From assembly GCF_009696615.1 (NCBI RefSeq), contig NZ_VULO01000016.1, positions 1 to 53,347 of the forward strand: a DNA stretch of 53,347 nucleotides, given 5' to 3'. The position numbers and the translations under genes are program-made. The stretch's first letter is position 1, and every line of letters begins with the position of its first letter. Below the pieces are notes generated by a model. That model saw nothing but the letters and a program-made list of their open reading frames with translations. It made no database searches and was not told where the DNA came from. This document shows positions 8,484-16,844 of the stretch, piece after piece. The stretch is from Scrofimicrobium canadense. GTDB taxonomy: Bacteria; Actinomycetota; Actinomycetes; Actinomycetales; Actinomycetaceae.

Positions 8484-9554
8484 CTAGAGGCTCACCATCG
8501 CATCCAACCGCTCCGAGTCTCCTGTCAGGATCACGTATTCCGTGTTTTTCGTGTGGGAAACCTTCCCCACCTTTTTTCCTTCCAGATTATGGATGCCGAT
8601 TTTTGCCCCCACGTACCGCCGGTAATCAAAGGACAAAACCCTGGTGTCGCCTCCTCGGGCTTCACACAGTTCAACAAGCTCTTCCAGAGGAAGAAAACCT
8701 TCGTCAGAAAAACTCAACATCACTATGTCTGCCTGCACATTGCTAATCACATGAGCTAAAGCTGCAGGCATCTCACGTTTCCGATTGAAAACGCTCTTAT
8801 TCTCCTCATCGCGAGTATCTGCGCGTTTACACGCGACGCCATAATGTTCAGGCGAGTCCCAACGGACCAGCGTCTCCCATACGTGATAGTTCCCAAAATA
8901 TCTGTGCTGGTTGTATGGGGGATCCAAATATGCAAGGTCCACATGGGGAAGCTCGTGAACCAACTCAACTGCGTCACCGCGAACGGCCCGACCTGGACCC
9001 GGCGTCAATTGGGGAACGCGCAGTTCAAGAGGTTTGAGCGCCCTAGGCGCCCACTGTTTCAAATATGCCATCTGTATCCCAACGGTTGAATCCACGGCAT
9101 CGGCGGCTTCCAAAAGAGACGTCAACAGAATCGGGCGTAGCGGCGAATCGGAATATAGTTGGTCAATCCCTTCACGAATGGCGTCAATGCGCTGCCCGTT
9201 ATCGGGATGAAAATACCGGGACGCCTCACAAAACGTCTCCGTAACATAACCTCGACGAGGTGGAAGTGCGCTCAAGCGATCTAGCGCCTCTTGTATCTCC
9301 CGCGTATCAACCTGAGTGGCATCAGCCTCCACGTAGCATTGTGCCAGAACCTCAGAATATGTAGCGAGGTCACTAGCGGTTGTGAAAGCGCCTCTGCGAC
9401 AAAACTCTTGGGCAACTCGGGTTGTTCCTGTGAAGAGGTCCAATGTAGTGCGGGCACCACTTGCCTCCATCAGGTCACCCAATACTGGTACCAGGAGACG
9501 CTTGGAGCCAAGATACTTGATCACGCTGGCAATGATGGCACATGCACCTCCCAT
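8484..9554 (-). CDS. Solitary D12-class adenine-N6 DNA methyltransferase
   Basis: This enzyme is predicted to transfer a methyl group from S-adenosylmethionine to adenine N6 in a specific DNA site. Motifs in the order typical of the D12 class are KYLGSKR at 13-19 (motif X), DLFTGTTRVAQEF at 39-51 (AdoMet binding, motif I) and DPPYNQHRY at 211-219 (catalytic motif IV). The segment NYHVWETL after the catalytic motif recalls M.FokI-like enzymes. No restriction endonuclease gene adjoins it: the neighbours are an epimerase gene and the ribosomal operon. The start is uncertain; GTG at codon 11 could also serve. A perfect 19-bp inverted repeat lies just upstream. The recognition sequence cannot be read from the protein. 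Confidence 0.88.
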   Translation of the reverse strand: MGGACAIIASVIKYLGSKRLLVPVLGDLMEASGARTTLDLFTGTTRVAQEFCRRGAFTTASDLATYSEVLAQCYVEADATQVDTREIQEALDRLSALPPRRGYVTETFCEASRYFHPDNGQRIDAIREGIDQLYSDSPLRPILLTSLLEAADAVDSTVGIQMAYLKQWAPRALKPLELRVPQLTPGPGRAVRGDAVELVHELPHVDLAYLDPPYNQHRYFGNYHVWETLVRWDSPEHYGVACKRADTRDEENKSVFNRKREMPAALAHVISNVQADIVMLSFSDEGFLPLEELVELCEARGGDTRVLSFDYRRYVGAKIGIHNLEGKKVGKVSHTKNTEYVILTGDSERLDAMVSL

Positions 9555-9563
9555 TGGTGCAAT

Positions 9564-9625
9564 ACAGTGTCATAATTCTCAAGCCCTGCCGCTATTTCAC
9601 ACTGTGTTGAGAATTATGACACTGT
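9564..9625. repeat. Perfect 19-bp inverted repeat at the methyltransferase promoter
   Basis: ACAGTGTCATAATTCTCAA at 9564-9582 is the exact reverse complement of 9607-9625, around a 24-nt spacer. The left arm begins nine bases upstream of the methyltransferase start codon. It could be a pair of operator half-sites for an unknown regulator, a structured leader, or paired promoter elements for divergent transcription toward rpsF. Confidence 0.85.
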
Positions 9626-9722
9626 GTTGCGGGCGAGGGGGACAGCACTTCATCCAAACTGGTAGCATGATTGCTTGGAACAATAAGGTAAATGCTTTGT
9701 TGCTCCACCGCATAGCCCTCCT

Positions 9723-9765
9723 GTCACGGACCGTCCGTGACCGTTTAGACCGTAGGAGGTGGGTA
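9723..9765 (+). promoter_or_regulatory. Candidate S6:S18-binding leader hairpin upstream of rpsF
   Basis: GTCACGGA at 9723-9730 and TCCGTGAC at 9734-9741 form a perfect 8-bp stem around the loop CCG, followed by two further GACCGT copies and then the ribosome binding site. Established knowledge: rpsF leaders in many bacteria carry a structured motif with a conserved CCG bound by the S6:S18 complex for feedback repression. The position and the CCG loop fit that motif; equivalence is inferred. Confidence 0.55.
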
Positions 9766-9770
9766 TTTAT

Positions 9771-10061
9771 ATGCGCGCATATGAACTGATGGTGATTCTC
9801 GACCCAAGTGTCGATGAGCGCACCGTCGCCCCTTCAATGGAAAAATTGCTGGCCCAGGTAACTGAAGCTGGTGGCTCCGTTGAAAAGATCGATGTATGGG
9901 GTAAGCGCCGACTAGCATACGAAATCCTCAAGAATTCTGAGGGTATCTATGTTGTCATCAACATGACCGCCACCCCTGAGGTAGCTCAGGAAGTGGATCG
10001 TCAGCTGACCCTCAATGAGACCGTCCTGCGCACGAAACTGCTGCGCGCGGACTCTAAGTAA
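9771..10061 (+). CDS. rpsF: 30S ribosomal protein S6
   Basis: The 96-residue protein begins [12 protein letters not shown] and has the beta-alpha-beta ferredoxin-like S6 pattern ([14 protein letters not shown] in the second half). S6 forms a pair with S18 in the 30S platform. The ATG at 9771 is fixed by a strong GTAGGAGGTGG ribosome binding site; an upstream in-frame codon would overlap that site. It heads the conserved rpsF-ssb-rpsR-rplI operon. Confidence 0.97.
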   Translation: MRAYELMVILDPSVDERTVAPSMEKLLAQVTEAGGSVEKIDVWGKRRLAYEILKNSEGIYVVINMTATPEVAQEVDRQLTLNETVLRTKLLRADSK

Positions 10062-10087
10062 CCACCGCCAGCCCAGGAGCAATAGCA

Positions 10088-10648
10088 ATGGCGAATGACA
10101 CGATCATTACAGTTGTCGGCAATTTGACCGCTGACCCAAATCTGCGTTTCACCAATACTGGAACTGCAGTTGTTGATTTCACGGTCGCGTCCACGCCGCG
10201 CACATTCGACCGCCAATCAGGCCAGTGGAAGGATGGGGAAACCCTGTTCTTGCGCTGCAGTGCATGGCGTGAATACGCGGAGAATATTGCTGAGTCCTTG
10301 GGTAAGGGAATGCGCGTCATCGTGCAAGGCCGCCTGGTGCAACGTTCTTACACTCCACGTGAGGGTGGAGAACAGCGCACAGTGGTCGAACTTCAGGTGG
10401 ACGAGGTGGGACCAGCACTGCGCTACGCAAAAGCACAGGTGACCCGGACACCTCGTCAAGATGGAGGGAATTACGGTGGCGGAGGCCCGCAAGGTGCCCC
10501 ACGCCAGCAAGCACCAGCCCAACAAGGCGGACCCGCGCAGGCGGATTATTCGCAAGGTGGCTATGGTGCTCCCACCGGAGGCCAAGAAGGCGATCCATGG
10601 GGCGCAGCCCCAGCTGGGTCCAGCTTTGACGACGCACCCCCGTTCTAA
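10088..10648 (+). CDS. ssb: Single-stranded DNA-binding protein
   Basis: The 186-residue protein has an N-terminal OB fold (about 1-110; [18 protein letters not shown]), a low-complexity Gly/Gln/Pro-rich linker (about 120-175) and the acidic tip DDAPPF that recruits partner proteins. It coats single-stranded DNA during replication, recombination and repair. CAGGAG precedes the ATG. Its position between rpsF and rpsR is the conserved bacterial arrangement. Confidence 0.97.
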   Translation: MANDTIITVVGNLTADPNLRFTNTGTAVVDFTVASTPRTFDRQSGQWKDGETLFLRCSAWREYAENIAESLGKGMRVIVQGRLVQRSYTPREGGEQRTVVELQVDEVGPALRYAKAQVTRTPRQDGGNYGGGGPQGAPRQQAPAQQGGPAQADYSQGGYGAPTGGQEGDPWGAAPAGSSFDDAPPF

Positions 10649-10682
10649 TACATCAATCTTTCACATCATTTAGGAGACCATC

Positions 10683-10922
10683 ATGGCGAAGCCACAACTT
10701 CGCAAGCCGCTTAAGAAAAAGCCCGGCCCAGTAAAAACCATCAAAGTCGGCGCGGTTGACTACAAAGACACCGCTCTTCTTCGCAAGTTCATCTCTGACC
10801 GTGGCAAGATTCGCGCCCGCCGCGTCACTGGCGTTTCCGTTCAGGACCAGCGCCGCATTGCCAAGGCCGTGAAGAACGCCCGCGAAATGGCCCTGCTGCC
10901 TTACTCCAGCTCAGGCCGCTAA
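10683..10922 (+). CDS. rpsR: 30S ribosomal protein S18
   Basis: This 79-residue basic protein contains the S18 core ([41 protein letters not shown]). It binds S6 in the small-subunit platform. AGGAG precedes the ATG by a normal distance. No zinc-binding Cys motif is present, so this is the zinc-independent form. Confidence 0.97.
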   Translation: MAKPQLRKPLKKKPGPVKTIKVGAVDYKDTALLRKFISDRGKIRARRVTGVSVQDQRRIAKAVKNAREMALLPYSSSGR

Positions 10923-10942
10923 ACCCAGGAAGGAAAGACGAC

Positions 10943-11395
10943 ATGCGTAAGCTAGTACTAAACCGCGACGTCGAGAACCTGGGTAAAGCCGGGGATGTCG
11001 TAGAGGTAAAAGACGGGTACGCCCGTAACTACCTGATTCCTCGCGGCTATGCCGAGGTATGGACCCGTGGAGCACAACGTCACATTGACCAGATCATCGA
11101 ACAACGGCGCAAGCACGACATTGCCACTGCTGAGGAAGCCATCGCCCTGCGCGATGCCATCCAAAGTGGTGACTCCGTGGTTGTGACTCGCAAGTCCGGA
11201 AGTAACGGACGCCTCTTCGGTGCTGTTTCGCCGAAGCTGGTTGCTGAGGCCCTCTCAGCTGCCTTCGGTCGTGTGATCGACCACCGCAAGGTCGACTTGG
11301 TTGAGGTCATCAAAACCACTGGTGAATACCCCGTAGTGCTGCGTTTGCACCCAGAGGTAACCGCCACAACTACCGTTCAGGTGGTTGCTGAATAG
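10943..11395 (+). CDS. rplI: 50S ribosomal protein L9
   Basis: The 150-residue protein shows the L9 N-domain (MRKLVLNRDVENLGKAGDVVEVKDG; YARNYLIPRGYA) and the C-domain joined by a long helix rich in charged residues. It binds 23S rRNA near the L1 stalk. AGGAAAG precedes the ATG. It is the last gene of the operon and is followed by a strong terminator. Confidence 0.97.
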   Translation: MRKLVLNRDVENLGKAGDVVEVKDGYARNYLIPRGYAEVWTRGAQRHIDQIIEQRRKHDIATAEEAIALRDAIQSGDSVVVTRKSGSNGRLFGAVSPKLVAEALSAAFGRVIDHRKVDLVEVIKTTGEYPVVLRLHPEVTATTTVQVVAE

Positions 11396-11410
11396 CATTC
11401 AGATGCTCTT

Positions 11411-11452
11411 GCGGTGAGGATGAGAGACCTTAGAGTTTCTCATCCTCACCGC
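11411..11452 (+). terminator. Rho-independent terminator after rplI
   Basis: GCGGTGAGGATGAGA at 11411-11425 pairs perfectly with TCTCATCCTCACCGC at 11438-11452, around a 12-nt loop, and a T-rich tract (TTTGTATTT) follows. It lies 16 bases after the rplI stop codon. Confidence 0.85.
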
Positions 11453-11641
11453 ATTTGTATTTGACCCCGCACCCTCATAAGCATTACCGCTCATGGAACC
11501 GTTATCTTTCGCGCAGTCGAACAGCACGCTTAATATGGGACTGATGTTCCTATGGGACTGTCTTTATAAGTGTGATGCTTCTATATGTGATGCTCCTATT
11601 GTGTGTCAAGGCGGTTAGGTGTGATGTGGGTCGTGGGTGGT

Positions 11642-12115
11642 TTAGGCGGTTTGGAGTCCTTGTTGGTAGTTGGCTCGCAGGGTTTTTAGTGGTCGTCGGT
11701 CGGTTTCGATGTCGCTGATTCTTGCGGGCCAGGTGTCTAGTGCTTTGGCGGCTTGGGTTTGGCTGATGCCTTGGGCTGTTCGTCTGGCGCGCAGGTCAAT
11801 ACCACGGACAGGTTCTTGGGTGGTTTGGGGTCTGGTGAGGGCCCGGTAGATTTCCCGGCAGAGAGCTCGTTTGAGTTGGCGAAGGGTCTCTTTCTTGGTT
11901 TTCCCGCGACCGGTTTGGCGCTCCACGTAGTCTTTGGTGTTTTGATCGGTAGACATGCGGACCAGAGCGATGTGATGCAAGGCTTTGTTACCGCGCCGGT
12001 CCCCACCCCTGTTTAGCCGGTGCCGGTTGGTTTTGCCGCTGGAAGCGGGGATGGGGCAGGCTCCGCATAGTTTCGCGAAGGCCGCCTCGGATCGGATTCG
12101 TTCGGGATTGTCCCC
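11642..12115 (-). pseudogene. IS110-family transposase, C-terminal remnant
   Basis: The frame encodes the C-terminal half of an IS110-type transposase: GDNPERIRSEAAFAKLCG at 12115 downward, PIPASSGKTNRHRLNRGGDR, then ALHHIALVRMSTDQNTKDYV and a basic GKTKKETLRQLKRALCREI segment. The N-terminal DEDD catalytic half and start are missing: upstream of 12115 the similarity ends. The last 50 residues (ISQTQAAKALDTWPARISDIE) look like an XRE-type helix-turn-helix tail found in some actinobacterial members. It is a dead fragment. Confidence 0.82.
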
Positions 12116-12373
12116 TCACCCAGCAATTAGATAAACGACACACCAAAGCGCCCCTAGCTGGGGGCAGCTGCGCCTCTGCCTGAAGTGACGATTCGGTTGG
12201 CTCTCACTGTCAATCGATATCCTTGCTGTTGCTGCCGCATCATTGGGCGGCGTAATACAATCAGTCAAGTGTCTTGGTGAACCAATCCAAAGCCGATCTA
12301 CGTAACGGGAAAACATAGGCTGAAGAAAACTCGCCGCTACAGAAAGAACCTGAGGTGCAGGTAGAGTAGTTGA

Positions 12374-12877
12374 GTGACTGAACGTGAAATACTCACCTGG
12401 GAAGATTTTGGCCAAGCATCAAGAGATGTTGCGCTAGAGATTGTCGACTCTGGATGGCATCCAGATTTCATCATCGCGGTTGCTCGTGGGGGCTTGCCAC
12501 TGGCTGGAGCCTTGGCCTACGCGTTGGACATCAAGCCCGTTGGCGCGCTCAATGTTGAGTTCTACACTGGTGTTGGTAAGACCCTCCCGGCCCCGGTCTT
12601 ACTTGAACCTGGTATTCGCCTCGATGCCTCACTTGGGCAACGAGCTCTCATTGTCGATGATGTGGCAGATTCGGGTAGGTCGCTTCGCCTGTTATTAAGA
12701 CTTCTTCGGGATGAGGGAATACCCACCGATCAGGGTCTTGCCACCTTCGATGTGCGGACGGCTGTTCTTTATCACAAGCCGCGTTCAGTCGTGATTCCAG
12801 ACTATTCGTGGATGCAAACAGAAAAGTGGATCAGCTTCCCCTGGTCTACATTGCCACCAGTCACATGGCCTCAATAG
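12374..12877 (+). CDS. Phosphoribosyltransferase (xanthine/hypoxanthine-type)
   Basis: The 167-residue protein has the type I PRTase fold with the PRPP-binding signature ALIVDDVADSGRSL near 97-110 and an N-terminal IIAVARGGLPLAG loop. Such enzymes salvage purine bases with phosphoribosyl pyrophosphate; the base specificity is not clear. The start is GTG at 12374. A TAGAGT hexamer sits six bases upstream and no ribosome binding site is visible, so a leaderless message is possible. It stands 71 bp before a lipid kinase gene. Confidence 0.83.
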   Translation: MTEREILTWEDFGQASRDVALEIVDSGWHPDFIIAVARGGLPLAGALAYALDIKPVGALNVEFYTGVGKTLPAPVLLEPGIRLDASLGQRALIVDDVADSGRSLRLLLRLLRDEGIPTDQGLATFDVRTAVLYHKPRSVVIPDYSWMQTEKWISFPWSTLPPVTWPQ

Positions 12878-12947
12878 AGACTACAGTAGGTATTGCTAGT
12901 CAAAAAAGAGCTATATTGCCGGTCCCTATGTACTACGCTTCAAAGTA

Positions 12948-13832
12948 ATGCATAACCACCTACATCTCCTAGTATCATCAATGTCGGCGCGCGGAAAAGC
13001 ACTTGAAGTTGGCAAAGAAGTTGTCCGAATATTACGTGGTGCCGGATGGGACGTTACTGTACAGGTCACCAGGTCTTCAGATAGTATCCCTGCTGCCGCA
13101 CAAAATGCTGATACAAGATTGGTTGGTGCAGTTGGTGGCGACGGCTATATCGCGGCTGTTGCTCAAGGATTGGCAGAAGATCCTGACCGCGTAATGGTCC
13201 CATTCCCGGGTGGACGAGGCAACGATTTGTGTCGGTCTCTGGGAATCGGAACAGATTCCTTGACACATGCCAAAACACTTACTCAACCAGACCTAGAAAA
13301 CCGAATTCGTGCCATCGACGGCATGTGGATTGGCTCGAAGCGACAGCTGGCTTTGGGAGTTGTATCCCTTGGAATCGACGCGACAGCTAACCGCTTTGCC
13401 AATCAGTCTAGGTTTCGATCAGGCCCCTTGGCATATTCGTGGGGTGCAATAGCCGCCTTTACCCAGTCGCACCCCAATGAGTTTGTGGTTGACGTTGATG
13501 GTGTAGTCTGTGATCTTCCCGGCTGGGTATGTTCGATTTCCAATAGCGGGTGGATCGGTGGGGGAATCAATATCCTTCCCACGTCAGATCCCTATGACGG
13601 GGTCCTAGAAGTACTCCAGGTTGCCCCCACATCGAAAGCACGAGCATTGCCTCTATTGGCAAAAGTCCTCGGGGGGCGCAATCTTGATAGTCCTTTGGTG
13701 CAAGTAATCTCCGCTCGTGAAGTGCACTTTATGGCACCAACAGGAATTGTTGCAATGGCTGACGGTGACATGGTCGCAAAAGTACCATTCACAGTACGTG
13801 TAGCCCCTCAGGTCGTTCGTGTCGTCATATGA
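12948..13832 (+). CDS. Diacylglycerol kinase-family lipid kinase
   Basis: The 294-residue protein matches the DAGK catalytic family (YegS/BmrU-like), which phosphorylates a lipid or sphingoid alcohol with ATP. The nucleotide-binding loop reads VGGDGY near 63-68, where most relatives have GGDGT, and is followed by PFPGGRGNDLCRSLG near 85-99. The C-terminal beta domain ends with a VAMADGD segment. The N-terminus HLHLLVSSMSARGKAL fits the family start. Substrate unknown. Confidence 0.83.
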   Translation: MHNHLHLLVSSMSARGKALEVGKEVVRILRGAGWDVTVQVTRSSDSIPAAAQNADTRLVGAVGGDGYIAAVAQGLAEDPDRVMVPFPGGRGNDLCRSLGIGTDSLTHAKTLTQPDLENRIRAIDGMWIGSKRQLALGVVSLGIDATANRFANQSRFRSGPLAYSWGAIAAFTQSHPNEFVVDVDGVVCDLPGWVCSISNSGWIGGGINILPTSDPYDGVLEVLQVAPTSKARALPLLAKVLGGRNLDSPLVQVISAREVHFMAPTGIVAMADGDMVAKVPFTVRVAPQVVRVVI

Positions 13833-13856
13833 CTCTGTAATGCGCAGAAGGAGTGG

Positions 13857-15212
13857 CTAGAAGGAATCTGGTGGCGTGGTCCGAGCCATATTCACAAAGC
13901 GCGCCATCTGCCCTTGGAAGGCAACAGGAATCGTCCGCGTTTCACCATTGCGGTGTTTGGCGACAATAATGTCTGCCTCTCCCACCCGCTCATCCTCGTT
14001 GTAGTACTCGGGCCGGTGCAACAACATGATGACGTCTGCATCCTGCTCTAGCGAACCCGATTCACGCAAGTCCGCAATCATCGGCTTTTTATCCGTACGC
14101 CCCTCAGGACCACGGTTTAGCTGCGCTACAGCAATGACTGGAATCTCAAGTTCCTTTGCCAACAACTTCAACTGTCGTGAAAACTCACTGACTTCCTGCT
14201 GTCGAGACTCTACTTTTCGCCCCGAACTCATCAGCTGCAGGTAGTCAATGACGACCAAGCCCAAGTTATATTTTTGTTTGAGACGTCGACATTTTGCGCG
14301 AATTTCCATCATCGTCATATTGGGAGAGTCGTCAATAAAAAGCGGTGCTTCAGAGACTTCCCCCACCCGCTTTGACACACGTTCCCAATCTTGTGCGCCC
14401 ATGTTGCCTGAACGCATCTTCGAGAGAAAAACTCCGGTTTCAGCTGACAACAGACGCATGGCAATTTCAGCGCGAGACATCTCTAGGCTGAAAATCCCAG
14501 CAGTGACATTATTGTGTATGGCAGCTGAGCGGCAAAAATCTAAGGCTAACGTTGACTTACCCATGGCGGGACGTCCAGCAACGATGATCATTTGGCCAGC
14601 ATGAAGTCCTTGGGTCAAATCATCAAGGTCTTTGAATCCGGTCGGAACCCCGCGGAATTCATCTTTATGGCGCTCGATATCAATGAGTTCATCAATGAGC
14701 TCTTCAGACATATCGGCAAGCTTCACATAGTCTTCTTTGTCGCGCCTTTCAGCAATCGCGAAAACTTCTGCTTGGGCTTCATCCACAATCATGTCGACTT
14801 CACCGCCGTCCTCAGAATATCCGAGCTGAGCAATGCGAGTTCCCGCGGTGACAAGTCGCCTCATGATAGCGCGTTCCCTGACAATGCGCGCATAATATGC
14901 AGCATTCGCTGCCGTGGGGACAGTCGCGATCAGTGTATGGAGGTAAGGAGCTCCCCCAACGCGCTGCAGTTCCCCGCGCCGACGCAACTCTCCTGAGACG
15001 GTGACGGGGTCAGCTGGTTCTCCGCGCCCGGAAAGATCGATGATGACGTTGTGAATAAGCTCATTGGCTGGTTGATAGTAGTCCGCTGACGTGACAATAT
15101 CTGCCACTTCGAGAATTGCGTCTTTGGATAGCATCATCGAGCCAAGCACCGAACGCTCAGCTTCTAAGTCCTGTGGTGGCACACGGTCAAATGCGTATTC
15201 TGTTGCCTCCAC
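13857..15212 (-). CDS. dnaB: Replicative DNA helicase DnaB
   Basis: This is the hexameric helicase that unwinds the replication fork. The protein of about 451 residues has the N-terminal DnaB domain (VPPQDLEAERSVLGSMM), Walker A GRPAMGKSTLA near 217, Walker B VVIDYLQLM near 325 and a C-terminal RecA-like core. No intein interrupts it. Start chosen as GTG 15212, after an AGGAGG-like site; TTG at 15215 is equally possible. It faces the lipid kinase gene convergently. The partner loader DciA is encoded at 35351. Confidence 0.96.
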   Translation of the reverse strand: MEATEYAFDRVPPQDLEAERSVLGSMMLSKDAILEVADIVTSADYYQPANELIHNVIIDLSGRGEPADPVTVSGELRRRGELQRVGGAPYLHTLIATVPTAANAAYYARIVRERAIMRRLVTAGTRIAQLGYSEDGGEVDMIVDEAQAEVFAIAERRDKEDYVKLADMSEELIDELIDIERHKDEFRGVPTGFKDLDDLTQGLHAGQMIIVAGRPAMGKSTLALDFCRSAAIHNNVTAGIFSLEMSRAEIAMRLLSAETGVFLSKMRSGNMGAQDWERVSKRVGEVSEAPLFIDDSPNMTMMEIRAKCRRLKQKYNLGLVVIDYLQLMSSGRKVESRQQEVSEFSRQLKLLAKELEIPVIAVAQLNRGPEGRTDKKPMIADLRESGSLEQDADVIMLLHRPEYYNEDERVGEADIIVAKHRNGETRTIPVAFQGQMARFVNMARTTPPDSF

Positions 15213-15317
15213 CAAACCTCCTGCACTATGTCCTGTTCGAGGGTATCGGGTGCAATGCTCAAAACCAATTCTTCAATGTGGACAGAGGGGCTATAGCTTG
15301 TGTATTAGTTGTGAATT

Positions 15318-15452
15318 GCCTGTGGATTAAGCGGGGATAGACTGTAGCGCGGTGGGTGAGAATCCGTCACCCCTTGGATAAAAGCGCTGGAAGATGTCCA
15401 CATATCTGTTCACAGCTTGTGGATAACAATTGAGGATAAAACTGGTGGATAA
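15318..15452. promoter_or_regulatory. Cluster of DnaA-box-like sequences between dnaB and MATE gene
   Basis: A perfect DnaA box (TGTGGATAA, 15418-15426) is accompanied by near matches: TGTGGATTA at 15321-15329, a TGTCCACAT segment at 15395-15403, and GGTGGATAA at 15444-15452. The last overlaps the probable GTG start of the MATE gene. The region is the divergent promoter of dnaB and the transporter, so DnaA may regulate dnaB or be titrated here. Confidence 0.6.
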
Positions 15453-16833
15453 CTCGCAGGGTGCCGCTCACGATGCAGACAAGTCTCAACCTCACACTGA
15501 GACTTACTCTACTCGGTCAATATTTGCGCTGGCCATCCCAGCTTTGGGTGCTCTAGTTATCGAGCCAACTCTCACATTTATCGACTCCGTTATGGTTGGT
15601 CACCTGGGCGTTTCACAACTAGCTGGCCTCGCCGTCGGTGCAGCAGTTATGAACACCCTTGTGGGTATCTTCGTGTTTTTGGCGTATTCCACAACCGCCT
15701 CAACCGCCGCACACATCGGCGGTGGGAATCGCACGCGCGCGTTAGAAACCGGTGTCCACGCAATATGGTTAGCCTTGGGATTAGGAATCGCAGTTCTCAT
15801 CCTCGTCGAAGTATCAGCCCCGTGGTTAGTAGAACTTTTAGGCGCCGACAGTCAGACGCTAGCCCCCGCAGTTGAATACTTGCGTTTCGGAGCACCCGGC
15901 ATGGTTGGAATGCTCACTATCCTGGCGGCCACAGGAACGTTACGCGGTATGCTCGATACGAAGACACCACTCTATGTTCTCGCTGGCGGAGCAGTAATCA
16001 ACGTCAGCGGAAATTTCCTTTTCATTTACGGACTCAACCTCGGTATTATCGGCGCCGGAATCAGTCTTTCTATTACTCAAACTCTCATGGCCTGTGTACT
16101 GGTGCTTAAAGTTCTGGCCGAGGCGAAACGCACTGGCGCTAGCCTGCGTCCTCAACGCACCGGAATATGGGACAGCGCCCGCACGGGAATACCACTCTTG
16201 TGGCGCACCATCTCGCTTCGCATAGCACTCTTAGCTACTCTTTCAGTGGCAGCAGTTACTGGGGCTACTGCCCTGGCAGCTCACCAAGTAGTCATGTCGA
16301 TTTGGACTATAGCTTCTTTTGCTCTTGACGCTCTTGCTATCGCTGCGCAGAGCTTAGTGGGCGTCGCAATTGGGGCGGGAAACTTAGAGGAGTTACGGCG
16401 CTTGGTGCGTCGACTGACTCTGTGGGGAGTCTGTGGAGGGGTGGGCCTTGGCGTAATTCTGGTCGCCTCCTCCCCCTGGACACCATTGCTTTTTGGTTCT
16501 GATCCCTCAATGCATCAGATAGCAAGCGGCGCGCTCCTTGCTGCAGGTCTTTGCCTTCCCATAGGCGCTTTGGTATTTCAGCTTGATGGAATACTCATCG
16601 GCGCACAGCAGGGCCCTTACTTGGCAAAAATGGGTGTTCTTACGCTAGTTGGCTATCTTCCGGCTCTCGGGATTCTTTACTGGTGGATTCTTCACCAAGG
16701 GACTCTTGACGTGGCCGCACAAAGTACCGTGATGATCTGGCTGTGGATCGCGTTTAGCGGGTGGTTCATGACACTTCGAGCGGGCACCAACTGGATGCGG
16801 GCTCGCTCACTGGGCGAGCCTCGAGCCAACTAG
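15445..16833 (+). CDS. MATE-family multidrug efflux transporter (DinF-like)
   Basis: This polytopic membrane protein of about 460 residues with some 12 hydrophobic segments has MATE features: IPALGALVIEPTLTFIDSVMVGHLG near the N-terminus and the symmetry-related LAAHQVVMSIWTIASFALDALAIA near the middle. It is predicted to expel organic cations or drugs in exchange for H+ or Na+. GTG at 15445 is preferred because GAGGA lies upstream; the TTG at 15430 is an alternative. Transcribed away from dnaB, and convergent with cca. Confidence 0.85.
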   Translation: MDNSQGAAHDADKSQPHTETYSTRSIFALAIPALGALVIEPTLTFIDSVMVGHLGVSQLAGLAVGAAVMNTLVGIFVFLAYSTTASTAAHIGGGNRTRALETGVHAIWLALGLGIAVLILVEVSAPWLVELLGADSQTLAPAVEYLRFGAPGMVGMLTILAATGTLRGMLDTKTPLYVLAGGAVINVSGNFLFIYGLNLGIIGAGISLSITQTLMACVLVLKVLAEAKRTGASLRPQRTGIWDSARTGIPLLWRTISLRIALLATLSVAAVTGATALAAHQVVMSIWTIASFALDALAIAAQSLVGVAIGAGNLEELRRLVRRLTLWGVCGGVGLGVILVASSPWTPLLFGSDPSMHQIASGALLAAGLCLPIGALVFQLDGILIGAQQGPYLAKMGVLTLVGYLPALGILYWWILHQGTLDVAAQSTVMIWLWIAFSGWFMTLRAGTNWMRARSLGEPRAN

Positions 16834-16844
16834 GACTACTTCTC

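Noticed and set aside
12148-12178. GC-rich self-complementary stretch near the IS110 remnant, considered as a terminator
   Set aside because: The stem is about five pairs and no T-run follows.
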